Positions 23,995 to 33,044 of a stretch of DNA of 33,044 nucleotides are shown piece after piece (position 1 is the first letter of the stretch; each line of letters starts with the position of its first letter). The notes beneath the pieces are model-generated. The model saw only the letters and a list, made by a program, of their open reading frames with translations, did no database searches and was not told the DNA's origin. The position numbers were made by a program, and so were the translations under genes. Source of the DNA: Spirochaetaceae bacterium (GTDB taxonomy: Bacteria > Spirochaetota > Spirochaetia > DSM-2461); assembly GCA_016342385.1 (NCBI GenBank), contig JAEINM010000003.1:1-33044 (forward strand). Reading direction: 5' to 3'.

Positions 23995-25779
23995 ATGGAT
24001 TTTTTACCTGTAAATAAAAGAGATATGAAGAACCGCGGATGGGATCAATGTGATTTCATTCTCATTTCAGGGGACGCCTATGTCGATCACCCATCATGGG
24101 GTGGAGCCGTAATTTCAAGAGTACTGGAAGATGCCGGTTTCAGAGTCGGGTTTATAGCTCAGCCGGATTGGAAGAATGTTGAAGCTTTTAAAATTCTTGG
24201 TGAACCCCGGTTGGCTTTTCTTGTTACCGCTGGAAATATCGATTCCATGGTCAATCACTATAGTGTCAATAAAAAATTCCGCAAGACCGATTTATATTCT
24301 CCCGGAGGAAAAGCCGGCTCCTGTCCCGATAGAGCCTCAATTGTCTATACCAGCCAGGCCAAGGCTGCCTACAAAGGAAAGCCGGTGATTCTCGGCGGGA
24401 TTGAAGCTTCATTGAGGCGATTGTCTCATTATGATTATTGGACTAATAAGGTTCGCCGGTCAATTCTATTCGACTCGAAAGCCGATATGCTCATTTATGG
24501 AATGGGAGAAAGACAGATTCGAAATATTGCCGGATTATTAAACAAAGGTGTCCCTCTCAGTAATTTGACTAATATCCGGGGGACTGTTTTCCGGACGTCC
24601 TCTCTTGATAAAATTAAAGAGTACACAGAGCTTCCTTCTTATGAGGAAATTTGTGAGGACAGAAAATCTTATGCTGCGAGTTTTGCTGTTCAGTATAGGA
24701 ATACAGATCCCTTTTACAGTAAGATCCTGGTGGAAAAAGCGGGGAATCAGTGGGCTGTTCAAAATCCTCCCGAATTCCCTCTATCGACGGAAGAATTTGA
24801 CCGTGTCTATGAATTGCCCTATAGGAAAACAGCTCATCCTTCCTACGAAAAGATGGGGGGAATCCCTGCTCTGAAAGAGATTCAGTTTTCACTTATCCAT
24901 AATAGAGGATGTTTTGGCGGCTGCAGCTTTTGTGCTCTGACTTTTCATCAGGGGAGAATTGTATCGGCCAGAAGTAATGAGTCAGTTATCAGAGAGGCGA
25001 AAAAGTTAACAGAGATAAAAGGGTTTAAGGGTAATATTCATGATGTGGGTGGTCCCACGGCTGATTTTACTGGTCCCTCATGTAAAAGACAGGAGACTGC
25101 AGGTTCCTGTCCCGATAAACAGTGTCTTTTTCCTCATCCCTGTAAAAACCTGAGGACAGATCACAGTTCTTATCTGGAGCTGCTTCGGGGATTGAGGAAA
25201 GTTGAAGGCATTAAGAAGGTGTTCATCCGTTCTGGAGTCCGTTTTGATTATATGCTGGCGGAAAATGACGATACTTTTTTCCGTGAAATCTGCAAATTCC
25301 ATATTAGCGGTCAGTTAAAGATAGCTCCTGAACATGTCTCATCAAAAGTATTGAGACTTATGGGTAAGCCGGATCATAAGGTTTTTGAACGGTTTATTTC
25401 AAAATACAAAAAAATAAATCAAGAACTGGGGAAAGATCAGTTTTTCGTCCCATATTTTATTTCTTCCCATCCCGGAGCGGGATTAAAAGAAGCCATTGAG
25501 CTGGCAGAGTATTTAAAAGAGCTTCATTTTATACCCGAGCAGGTTCAGGATTTTTACCCCACACCGGGCACTCTTTCTACAGCTATGTATCATACGGGGA
25601 TTCATCCTCTTACGGGAGAAAAAGTTTTTGTGGCTAAAAATCCGGAGGAGAAACAGATGCAGAGAGCTCTGCTTCAGTTTTCCAAAAGGGAAAATATGAT
25701 ACTGGTCCGTAAGGCTCTGAATAAAGCCGGGAGGACTGATCTTATTGGAAAAGGACCGAAATGTCTGATTCCTAATTGA
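23995..25779 (+). CDS. YgiQ-family (UPF0313) radical SAM protein
   Basis: N-terminus FLPVNKRDMKNRGWDQCDFILISGDAYVDHPSWGGAVI; radical SAM cluster CFGGCSFC; SHPGAGLKEAIELAEYLK, VQDFYPTPGTLSTAMYHTG. Confidence 0.95.
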   Translation: MDFLPVNKRDMKNRGWDQCDFILISGDAYVDHPSWGGAVISRVLEDAGFRVGFIAQPDWKNVEAFKILGEPRLAFLVTAGNIDSMVNHYSVNKKFRKTDLYSPGGKAGSCPDRASIVYTSQAKAAYKGKPVILGGIEASLRRLSHYDYWTNKVRRSILFDSKADMLIYGMGERQIRNIAGLLNKGVPLSNLTNIRGTVFRTSSLDKIKEYTELPSYEEICEDRKSYAASFAVQYRNTDPFYSKILVEKAGNQWAVQNPPEFPLSTEEFDRVYELPYRKTAHPSYEKMGGIPALKEIQFSLIHNRGCFGGCSFCALTFHQGRIVSARSNESVIREAKKLTEIKGFKGNIHDVGGPTADFTGPSCKRQETAGSCPDKQCLFPHPCKNLRTDHSSYLELLRGLRKVEGIKKVFIRSGVRFDYMLAENDDTFFREICKFHISGQLKIAPEHVSSKVLRLMGKPDHKVFERFISKYKKINQELGKDQFFVPYFISSHPGAGLKEAIELAEYLKELHFIPEQVQDFYPTPGTLSTAMYHTGIHPLTGEKVFVAKNPEEKQMQRALLQFSKRENMILVRKALNKAGRTDLIGKGPKCLIPN

Positions 25780-25797
25780 GTTTTCATGAGAGAACTC
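25778..25797 (+). terminator. Weak terminator-like hairpin overlapping the stop codon
   Basis: GAGTTTTC-ATGA-GAGAACTC, 8-bp stem with one G.U, followed by TTTACCTTTT. Confidence 0.4.
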
Positions 25798-25900
25798 TTT
25801 ACCTTTTATATAAGAAATATTACTTTATCTTTTTAGATAATTGTTACAGCCATAGTTTTGTCGAAAATAAATACCGGCAAAGCACCCTGAGGAGTTATTT

Positions 25901-26746
25901 TTGTTTGCATTTGGTGGATTAATAGGCGGCTTTATTGGATTTTTACTCGGATCAATGGTTGGGGGACCTCTTGTAGGAATCATTGGAGCTGTTATAGGCA
26001 GTTCTCTCGGTAGAGGACTTAACGTTACTCAGGCACGAGGTGGTTTTGGATCTCAAGCTGGCACAACAGGTTCGGATAACCTGTTTTTTATCTCTCTCTT
26101 CTCCATGTTGGGGAAAATGGCAAAAGCAGATGGTCAAGTCTCTGATTCTGAAATGAATACGGTCAGACAATTTATGCTGAGGGATCTCAATCTTGACCCG
26201 CAGCTTCAGTCTCAGGCTATGATTATATTTAATAACGCCCTCAATTCCAGCGAGAGTTTTGAGCAGTATGCCCAACAGTTTTATATTCGTTTCAGAAATA
26301 GACCTCAGTTTATAGAACTGATGCTTGATGCCCTTATCCGTGTGGCTTATGCCGACAATCAACTCCATCCGGCGGAGCAGCATCTTCTCGAATCAGCCGT
26401 CCGTATATTCAGGGTTCCCTCCTATACTTTTGAAAGTATAAAAAACCGTTATAGTGCCGGAAACCGTTACAGGAGTAGCTCATCTTCAGGTTCTAGCGGG
26501 AACTCAGGGAGTTCATACAGCTCATACGGCAGCAGTGCCTCCCATCTCAATTATGCGGTTCTGGGATGTACAAGCAGCAGTAGTGACTCAGAAGTGAAGA
26601 AAGCCTACAGGAAAAAAGTATCTGAATTCCATCCCGATAAGATTGCAGCTAAGGGACTTCCTGAAGAATTCAGCAAATTTGCCAATGATAAGTTCAGGGA
26701 GATACAGGAAGCTTATGAAGAGATAAAAATAGTTCGGAAATTCTAA
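25901..26746 (+). CDS. TerB-like plus C-terminal J-domain protein (DjlA-like)
   Basis: Gly-rich N-terminal TM; LFFISLFSMLGKMAKADGQVSDSEMNTVRQF (TerB); YAVLGCTSSSSDSEVKKAYRKKVSEFHPDKIAAKG (J domain); TTG start. Confidence 0.85.
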   Translation: MFAFGGLIGGFIGFLLGSMVGGPLVGIIGAVIGSSLGRGLNVTQARGGFGSQAGTTGSDNLFFISLFSMLGKMAKADGQVSDSEMNTVRQFMLRDLNLDPQLQSQAMIIFNNALNSSESFEQYAQQFYIRFRNRPQFIELMLDALIRVAYADNQLHPAEQHLLESAVRIFRVPSYTFESIKNRYSAGNRYRSSSSSGSSGNSGSSYSSYGSSASHLNYAVLGCTSSSSDSEVKKAYRKKVSEFHPDKIAAKGLPEEFSKFANDKFREIQEAYEEIKIVRKF

Positions 26747-26749
26747 ATC

Positions 26750-27625
26750 ATGGTACATCGTTTTAAAAATAGTCTTATTAAAGTGCTGAAAGACTGGAAA
26801 AGTTATCTGACGGTGCTGACTGGTGCGATTATTTTATCTCTGGGAGTTAATCTTTTTCTTGTCCCCAACAGAATTGCCGCTGGTGGTCTAACGGGAATGG
26901 CAACTGTTATTTATCATTTATCGGGAATGCCTGTCGGTACTCTTATGCTCCTTCTGAACATTCCCCTTTTTCTTCTGGGTATAAAAATCCTGGGGAGGAA
27001 TTTCGGAGTCAAGACCCTTTTTGCCACGGTGACTCTTTCGCTGGCTATTGACCTGTTGGCTCCCTTTCTTGGTTCACTGACCGATGACCTTCTGCTAGCC
27101 TCTATTTTCGGAGGTCTCCTGGTAGGATTGGGTCTCGGGTTGGTTCTTAAACAGGATGCCAGTACGGGGGGGACGGATCTGGGAGCAAAAATAATCCATA
27201 AGGTCATTCCCTATATCTCTGTAGGGCAACTGCTTCTCGTGATTGATGCTCTGGTGGTATTAAGTGCAGCGATTGTTTTCAGGAACTATGAACTGGGATT
27301 GTATGCGGCCATTACCCTGTTTATTACTTCTAGAGTGATAGATACAGTCATCGTCGGTGTAAATTATACCAAAGCGGTGCATATCATCTCGGATAATCCC
27401 GGTGAGATCTCAAAAAAACTTGTTTATGAGATGAATCACGGAATGACAAGTCTGAAGGGGAAGGGCATGTATACGGGAAAGGAAAAAAATATTCTGCTTT
27501 GCATTATCAGAAGAAGAGATCTTCCCCATTTGAAATCAGTGGTCAGTCAAATAGACAAGAATGCCTTTATTTTTGTGACAGATGTCAGAGAAGTTCTGGG
27601 CGAAGGATTTTCAAGTCATGTCTAA
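26750..27625 (+). CDS. YitT-family membrane protein (DUF161 + DUF2179)
   Basis: LFLVPNRIAAGGLTGMATVIYHLSGMPVGTLMLLLNIPLF, ASTGGTDLGAKII, C-terminal GKGMYTGKEKNILLCIIRRRDLPHLK. Confidence 0.9.
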   Translation: MVHRFKNSLIKVLKDWKSYLTVLTGAIILSLGVNLFLVPNRIAAGGLTGMATVIYHLSGMPVGTLMLLLNIPLFLLGIKILGRNFGVKTLFATVTLSLAIDLLAPFLGSLTDDLLLASIFGGLLVGLGLGLVLKQDASTGGTDLGAKIIHKVIPYISVGQLLLVIDALVVLSAAIVFRNYELGLYAAITLFITSRVIDTVIVGVNYTKAVHIISDNPGEISKKLVYEMNHGMTSLKGKGMYTGKEKNILLCIIRRRDLPHLKSVVSQIDKNAFIFVTDVREVLGEGFSSHV

Positions 27626-28298
27626 AGTCTTATGGAAACCGGGAACCATGGTGTATCCCGTCCCTGCCGTTATGGTTAGTTGTGGTAATCAAACCGATGG
27701 ATACAATATTATAACCATTGCCTGGACCGGGACCATCTGTACCGATCCGGCAATGGCTTATATATCAGTCAGACCCGATCGATATTCCTATGATATTATT
27801 AAAAAAAATGGTGATTTTGTTATCAATTTAACGACTAAAGATCTCGCGAGAGCTACTGATTGGTGCGGTGTCAAATCGGGTAGAGATTACGACAAATTTA
27901 AAGAGATGAATCTTACTCCTATAGCGGCTACAAAAGTACGTTCTCCTCTAATCGAAGAATGTCCTCTTAATATAGAATGCAAAGTGACGGAGATTAAAGA
28001 GCTTGGAAGTCATCACATGTTTCTGGCGGAAGTTGTTGCGGTCAATGCTTCAAAAGAATATCTCGATGAAACAACTCAAAGTTTTAATATGGAGAAGGCT
28101 GGACTAATTTCCTATATCCATGGAAAATATTATGGTACTTCCTCACCGGTAGGCAAATTCGGATATTCTATCCAGAAAAAGAAAAAAGAAAGATGGAAAA
28201 AAAAGATGAGAGACGAGACTCGCAGCCTCGAACAGGACAAAGGCCATAAAACCTTTCATAGGAAGAGTGATAAGAAGAAAGGGAATTTCAGAAAATAA
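27618..28298 (+). CDS. Flavin reductase-like, FMN-binding split-barrel protein
   Basis: PVPAVMVSCGNQTDGYNIITIAWTGTICTDPAMAYISVRPDRYSYDII; start taken at ATG 27618 (MSKVLWKPGTM), overlapping the YitT end. Confidence 0.85.
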   Translation: MSKVLWKPGTMVYPVPAVMVSCGNQTDGYNIITIAWTGTICTDPAMAYISVRPDRYSYDIIKKNGDFVINLTTKDLARATDWCGVKSGRDYDKFKEMNLTPIAATKVRSPLIEECPLNIECKVTEIKELGSHHMFLAEVVAVNASKEYLDETTQSFNMEKAGLISYIHGKYYGTSSPVGKFGYSIQKKKKERWKKKMRDETRSLEQDKGHKTFHRKSDKKKGNFRK

Positions 28299-28299
28299 G

Positions 28300-29076
28300 A
28301 TGAGTAAAATAAACAAAAAAACAGACAAAGTCTTCTCAGAAAAAATTCCCAGCATACGTCCTTTTGAGTTTAATGATAAAGTGGCGCATGTTTTTGATGA
28401 TATGGCAGAGAGAAGCATCCCCTTTTACAAAGAAGTTCAGAAAATGGTTACCGGATTAACTCTAACCTATTTTCAGGAGGGCAGTACAATTTATGATCTG
28501 GGAAGTTCCACAGCTACTACCATCAGTCTTATCAGCCAGGGCTTGAAAGATCACAATATTGAGGATTATACCATTGTGGGAATCGATTCCTCTTCAGCCA
28601 TGTGCCGGGAGGCCGATACTAAACTGAAATCGATTGATGGGGATATGAAGAAGATCTATATTAAAGAAGGCGACCTCTTTGATTGTCCTATTGAAAATGC
28701 TTCCGTTGTTATTATGAACTACACTCTGCAGTTTATTGATCCTCTAAAACGGGAGAAACTGATTCAGCATATTTACAAAGGTCTACGTCACAATGGGATT
28801 CTTCTGGTCAGTGATAAGATGCTGCAGTCCAATACCGATACGAGTCGTATTTTTATAGAAAACTATTATGAAATGAAGCGGACTAACGGCTACAGTGATC
28901 TGGAGATCAGCCAGAAGAGGGAAGCCCTGGAGAATGTGCTGATTCCCTACAGTGTGAAAGAGGAAGTGGCTCTGTTTAGAAATTGTGGTTTTGAAGCGGT
29001 TGATATGTTTTTTACATGGTACAATTTCTCATCATTTATCTGTATGAAAAAAAATGACCAGGTGGGTGATTACTAA
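28300..29076 (+). CDS. cmoA: Carboxy-S-adenosyl-L-methionine synthase CmoA
   Basis: VAHVFDDMAERSIPFYKEVQKMV, IYDLGSSTATTI, IVGIDSSSAMCREA; followed directly by a CmoB-type gene; ATG at 28300 preferred over 28267. Confidence 0.9.
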   Translation: MSKINKKTDKVFSEKIPSIRPFEFNDKVAHVFDDMAERSIPFYKEVQKMVTGLTLTYFQEGSTIYDLGSSTATTISLISQGLKDHNIEDYTIVGIDSSSAMCREADTKLKSIDGDMKKIYIKEGDLFDCPIENASVVIMNYTLQFIDPLKREKLIQHIYKGLRHNGILLVSDKMLQSNTDTSRIFIENYYEMKRTNGYSDLEISQKREALENVLIPYSVKEEVALFRNCGFEAVDMFFTWYNFSSFICMKKNDQVGDY

Positions 29077-30063
29077 ATGGTTAAGTATTCTGAAATTTAT
29101 TGGAGGGACAACTTTTATGAGAAATGGAAAGATCAGCTGCCCTCATATGATCTGATACAACAGGCGAGAGAGGACATAGCTCCCAAACTTGACAGGGCAA
29201 CTGTGGAACCATTCTATAAAACCCTTGTTCAGCTTCCTCAGTTTCAGAGTAAATTGAGGGATTATCGAGGTGATTCTGTCATTATCGGTGACAGAGAGGA
29301 ACTGACTGATGAACAGTTTAAGCTGGTCTATCAGTGTCTTGAGGAATTTATCCCCTGGAGAAAAGGTCCTTTTGAGATTTTTGGAACTCATATTGATGCT
29401 GAGTGGCGCAGTAATCTTAAATGGGATAGGGTGAGATCTGTTCTTCCCGATTTAAAGTACAAAAAAATATGTGATGTGGGCTGTAACAATTCCTACTATA
29501 TGTACCGTATGCTGGAGCATCAGCCGGAATTCGTTCTGGGAATTGATCCCATGATGAAATACTATTTTAATTATCTTCTCCTACAGCGTTTTGCTGCTGA
29601 ACCCAATATCCACTTCGATATGCTTGGAGTGGAACACATGAACCTCTTTGAAGATTTTTTTGATGTTGTTTTCTTCATGGGAATCATTTATCACAGAAGA
29701 AATCCCATACAGACTCTGATGGATATAAATACATCGATGAAGAGAGGGGGAACCCTTATATTGGAAGTGAGCGGAATCGACGGAGACGAGGCTTACTGTC
29801 TTTTTCCAGAAGATCGTTATATGAAAGCCCGTGGTTACTGGTTTCTTCCGACCTGGAAAGCCATGGAGAATATGCTGAAGAAGACCAATTTCAGCGAAAT
29901 CGAAATTTTTGATAAATTCCCACTGGATTTTCATGAGCAGAGAAAAACCGACTGGTCACGCTGGGAATCTCTCGAAGATTTCCTGGACCCCGATGATCCG
30001 ACAAAGACTGTTGAAGGATATCCGGCACCTCACAGGATATATATTAAGGCCGTTAAGAAATAA
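29077..30063 (+). CDS. cmoB: tRNA U34 carboxymethyltransferase CmoB
   Basis: RKGPFEIFGTHIDAEWRSNLKWDRV, ICDVGCNNSYYMYRML, GIIYHRRNPIQTLMDI; adjacent to cmoA. Confidence 0.93.
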   Translation: MVKYSEIYWRDNFYEKWKDQLPSYDLIQQAREDIAPKLDRATVEPFYKTLVQLPQFQSKLRDYRGDSVIIGDREELTDEQFKLVYQCLEEFIPWRKGPFEIFGTHIDAEWRSNLKWDRVRSVLPDLKYKKICDVGCNNSYYMYRMLEHQPEFVLGIDPMMKYYFNYLLLQRFAAEPNIHFDMLGVEHMNLFEDFFDVVFFMGIIYHRRNPIQTLMDINTSMKRGGTLILEVSGIDGDEAYCLFPEDRYMKARGYWFLPTWKAMENMLKKTNFSEIEIFDKFPLDFHEQRKTDWSRWESLEDFLDPDDPTKTVEGYPAPHRIYIKAVKK

Positions 30064-30097
30064 GGTAAGGGACGGTCGCGACCGTCCCTTACCTTAT
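30060..30097. terminator. 38-bp perfect palindrome overlapping the cmoB stop codon
   Basis: ATAAGGTAAGGGACGGTCG | CGACCGTCCCTTACCTTAT, 19-nt arms with no spacer; contains the TAA stop at 30061-30063. Confidence 0.8.
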
Positions 30098-30154
30098 AAA
30101 ATTGGCGATTTTTTCCACAGCGTTTATACTTTTATATGTGGAGGGTTTGTCGCT

Positions 30155-32224
30155 ATGATATTGGAATTATCTCTTCTTGCTACACTTCTCGGCAGCTTGA
30201 TTGCCCTGTTTTATTCACTTATACGCAGCAGATGGATATATAAGCAGCCTGTACATGATGAAAAACTGAAAAAAATAGGGAATGCTATTGCCAGTGGTGC
30301 TATGGCATTTCTTTCGAGGGAATATAAAGTTCTTGTTCCTTTTGTGATGGTAGCCGGGATTTTTCTGGCTATTGGGAATGAAGGTGCTCTCCGGTATCAG
30401 TCTCTGGCCTTTGTGTTGGGGGCGTCTTTTTCAGCCCTGGCCGGTTTTATCGGTATGAAAGTGGCAACAGCTTCTAACAGTCGTACAACAGAAGCCGCAA
30501 GAACGGGAATAACTGAAGCCCTGAAAATTGCTTTTTCCGGTGGGAGTATTATGGGGATGACCGTTGTCGGACTGGCTCTCATCGGTATTTTCACCATTCT
30601 TGCTATTTCCCTCTTTCTCATTGATGGATCTATTCATAATCTTCGGGAGACCATTCTTCCTGTATTGTCGGGTTTTAGCCTCGGGGCTTCTTCTATGGCT
30701 CTCTTCGCCCGTGTCGGTGGGGGAATCTTTACGAAAGCCGCCGATGTCGGTGCCGATCTTGTGGGCAAAGTCGAAGCCGGAATCCCTGAAGATGATCATA
30801 GAAACCCTGCCACAATAGCCGATAATGTCGGGGATAATGTCGGGGATGTTGCCGGAATGGGAGCTGACCTGTTTGAATCTTATGTCGGTTCTCTCGTGGG
30901 AGCTATGATTCTGGGAGCTGCCGTTAAAGCGGAATCTTCTCTCCAGTTGAAACTTGTTTCTTTCCCTCTACTGATTGCGGCGGCAGGTGTACTGGCCTCT
31001 CTTCTCGGGATTAAACTAGTCCGGGTGAAAAAGGGACAATCTCCCCAGAAAGCCCTGAATAGGGGAACATTTGGAGCTGCGGCCATCGCATCACTCTTCA
31101 TTTTTCTCATGAGTTCATTCTTTTTTGCCCATGAGGTATTTCCTGCTGACATGAGTTCAAACAGAATTTTCTTTTCGGCCCTGCTTGGGATGATTGCCGG
31201 TGTTGCCATCGGTCTTATTACTGAATATTTCACCGGGGTTGATACAAAACCTGTCAATGCTATTGTAAAAGCCTGTGAGACAGGCCCGGCTACAACATTG
31301 ATTACAGGTCTGGGAATGGGGATGTTATCGGCTCTGCCCCCTGTTTTGATCATTGTAACAGCTATTTTGGCAGGAGATGCTCTGGCAGGATTATACGGTA
31401 TAGCGATTGCTGCATTGGGGATGCTTATGACTTTGGGTGTCCAGCTGGCTGTCGATGCCTATGGGCCCATTGCCGACAATGCCGGTGGACTGGCGGAAAT
31501 GGCCGAGTTTCCCCGCAGTGTCAGAGAGATTACCGATGAACTCGACGCTGTGGGTAATACGACCGCTGCAATCGGGAAAGGCTTTGCTATTGGGTCAGCG
31601 GCCCTGACTTCAATCATTCTCTTTACAGCTTTCCGCGAACAATTGGGCATTAGAATAATTGATCTGATGGATGTGAAAACACTCTCTGGCGTATTTATCG
31701 GAGCTGTTATTCCCTATCTTTTTTCCTCTATGGCTATGAATGCCATTGGAGATGCTGCTTTTACCATGATTGAGGAAGTCAGGCGGCAGTTTCATGAAAG
31801 GCCGGGAATCCTCAATGAAACAGAGGAGCCGGATTACAAAAAATGTATTGATATCAGCACTGCCGCCGCCCTGAAAAAAATGATATTACCTGGACTGACT
31901 GCGGTTCTCTCTCCTGTTCTTATAGGATTTACAGGGGGTGTGTTTATGCTCTCCGGTCTTCTTATCGGAGTGACTGTTTCCGGTGTGGTTCTGGCCATAT
32001 TTATGTCCAATGCCGGAGGGGCCTGGGATAATGCAAAGAAGATGATCGAAAATGGTGCTGCCGGAGGTAAAGGGTCGGCATCCCATAAGGCTTCTGTTGT
32101 CGGGGATACAGTAGGGGACCCTTTCAAGGACACGGCGGGTCCATCATTAAATATTTTGATTAAACTAATGGCTGTTGTTTCATTGGTTCTAGCACCAATG
32201 CTGAAAACATTTTGGAGGTTGTAA
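30155..32224 (+). CDS. hppA: Membrane-bound ion-translocating pyrophosphatase, K+-dependent type
   Basis: [94 protein letters not shown] 30155 preceded by GGAGGG. Confidence 0.95.
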   Translation: MILELSLLATLLGSLIALFYSLIRSRWIYKQPVHDEKLKKIGNAIASGAMAFLSREYKVLVPFVMVAGIFLAIGNEGALRYQSLAFVLGASFSALAGFIGMKVATASNSRTTEAARTGITEALKIAFSGGSIMGMTVVGLALIGIFTILAISLFLIDGSIHNLRETILPVLSGFSLGASSMALFARVGGGIFTKAADVGADLVGKVEAGIPEDDHRNPATIADNVGDNVGDVAGMGADLFESYVGSLVGAMILGAAVKAESSLQLKLVSFPLLIAAAGVLASLLGIKLVRVKKGQSPQKALNRGTFGAAAIASLFIFLMSSFFFAHEVFPADMSSNRIFFSALLGMIAGVAIGLITEYFTGVDTKPVNAIVKACETGPATTLITGLGMGMLSALPPVLIIVTAILAGDALAGLYGIAIAALGMLMTLGVQLAVDAYGPIADNAGGLAEMAEFPRSVREITDELDAVGNTTAAIGKGFAIGSAALTSIILFTAFREQLGIRIIDLMDVKTLSGVFIGAVIPYLFSSMAMNAIGDAAFTMIEEVRRQFHERPGILNETEEPDYKKCIDISTAAALKKMILPGLTAVLSPVLIGFTGGVFMLSGLLIGVTVSGVVLAIFMSNAGGAWDNAKKMIENGAAGGKGSASHKASVVGDTVGDPFKDTAGPSLNILIKLMAVVSLVLAPMLKTFWRL

Positions 32225-33010
32225 ATGGAATATGAAAATCATCTGTATAAAATACTCTATCCCAATAACGCATTAGTGGCCTCTCAATTGACTCCCGGGT
32301 TATTTGCCAATCATTACACTACAGGTTCCGATAAATACTATAATGGAAAAGTTATTTTTGCCGAACTGGACCCTTCATTTCGGAATCCCTTTCTCCCTAT
32401 TGATGATGCACTCATTCATGTTCATCCTCATCGGGACGGAAGACCGAAAGCGACAAAATTTATTGCCAATTACAGAGTCCTGGAGCATATTGATTTTAAT
32501 GCCATAGACAAATTGTATCTTTGTACTGCCCAGGGCTACCTGCTGCCTTTGCAATCAAAGGAATACGATAGTCTGGAAGAAAAAGGGCATATCAGAATCT
32601 ATGCGGAAATATCCCCCATGAGGATGCTGATCCTATCGGATCTGGATTTTGCTCATTTTGGTAAGTTTATAACTGATCCTGCTGATTTTAAAAGTGCCCC
32701 TGCTCAGTTCTATACTCAGATGAATGTTGATGTAGGTGATTTTCTAAAATTTCTTCATAAAAATCCATTCACAAATTCACCAATAACCAGTATTCATCCA
32801 TCGTGCCTGAGAGATGCTTTTCATGATCTGAAAAAGTATAAGGATAAGCATAATAAAGGACTCTGCCTGAACAGCACATTGTCTACTATCTCCTATAAAC
32901 TGATTAGGAGAGGTTATATGTTCGCTTCTCAGAAACAGATGAAGTTTTTCCAAATGCCCGATCTGGATTACATTGAACATAACCACTACAAGTTTTTCCG
33001 CAATATGTAA
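32225..33010 (+). CDS. Conserved hypothetical protein
   Basis: 261-aa complete ORF directly after hppA; no recognised domain. Confidence 0.8.
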   Translation: MEYENHLYKILYPNNALVASQLTPGLFANHYTTGSDKYYNGKVIFAELDPSFRNPFLPIDDALIHVHPHRDGRPKATKFIANYRVLEHIDFNAIDKLYLCTAQGYLLPLQSKEYDSLEEKGHIRIYAEISPMRMLILSDLDFAHFGKFITDPADFKSAPAQFYTQMNVDVGDFLKFLHKNPFTNSPITSIHPSCLRDAFHDLKKYKDKHNKGLCLNSTLSTISYKLIRRGYMFASQKQMKFFQMPDLDYIEHNHYKFFRNM

Positions 33011-33034
33011 TCCCGCATAAATCCCGGGATTACA
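33006..33034 (+). terminator. Hairpin overlapping the last stop codon
   Basis: TGTAATCCCG-(CATAAATCC)-CGGGATTACA, perfect 10-bp arms; contains TAA stop 33008-33010. Confidence 0.6.
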
Positions 33035-33044
33035 AAGGCTCCGA

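Noticed and set aside
27582-27617. Upstream start of the flavin reductase-like ORF
   Set aside because: It would lengthen overlap with the YitT gene; MSKVLWKPGTM at 27618 fits the family N-terminus better.
29909-30154. N-terminal extension of the pyrophosphatase ORF
   Set aside because: It overlaps the confident cmoB gene and reads through a perfect palindrome; ATG 30155 with GGAGGG upstream is the better start.
1-33044. Phage, transposon or defence island
   Set aside because: No integrase, transposase, restriction, toxin-antitoxin or structural phage genes recognised; gene content looks like core spirochaete chromosome.

Overview
33 kb chromosomal window, read as spirochaete (Treponema/Spirochaeta-like) from protein content and gene order. 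It is almost fully coding, mostly on the + strand. I saw no tRNA, rRNA, CRISPR array, transposon or phage module. Order: HAMP sensor kinase (5' edge); def-fmt-PASTA protein; CheA-like kinase; VanY-type peptidase (-); BNR/GH-like secreted protein; then a filament-centred cluster of a TPR protein with a possible HEPN-like C-terminus, a bitopic TM/LysM-like protein, CfpA-type cytoplasmic filament protein, an unknown protein and a PPDK-like protein. This is followed by a J-domain protein (-), a small unknown protein, a MinD/FlhG-like ATPase (-), a class III cyclase-like protein, a FlK-like hotdog protein (-), a secreted two-repeat protein, a YgiQ-type radical SAM protein, a TerB-J protein, a YitT protein, a flavin reductase-like protein, CmoA, CmoB, a K+-dependent-type membrane pyrophosphatase and an unknown protein. 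The most interesting signal is the ~10 kb cfpA cluster (8.37-18.32 kb). The PPDK-like protein downstream of the filament gene keeps the phospho-His and PEP-site motifs but has lost essentially every recognisable ATP-site residue. The gene just upstream of cfpA encodes a predicted cytoplasm-TM-periplasmic LysM protein that could tie the filament to peptidoglycan. Other observations: a CheA-like kinase with His->Asn in the Hpt motif, a cyclase lacking the catalytic Asn, long perfect palindromes that abut or overlap stop codons, and a 24-bp direct repeat carrying a putative leaderless promoter. No searches were run; all family assignments are from motif reading.
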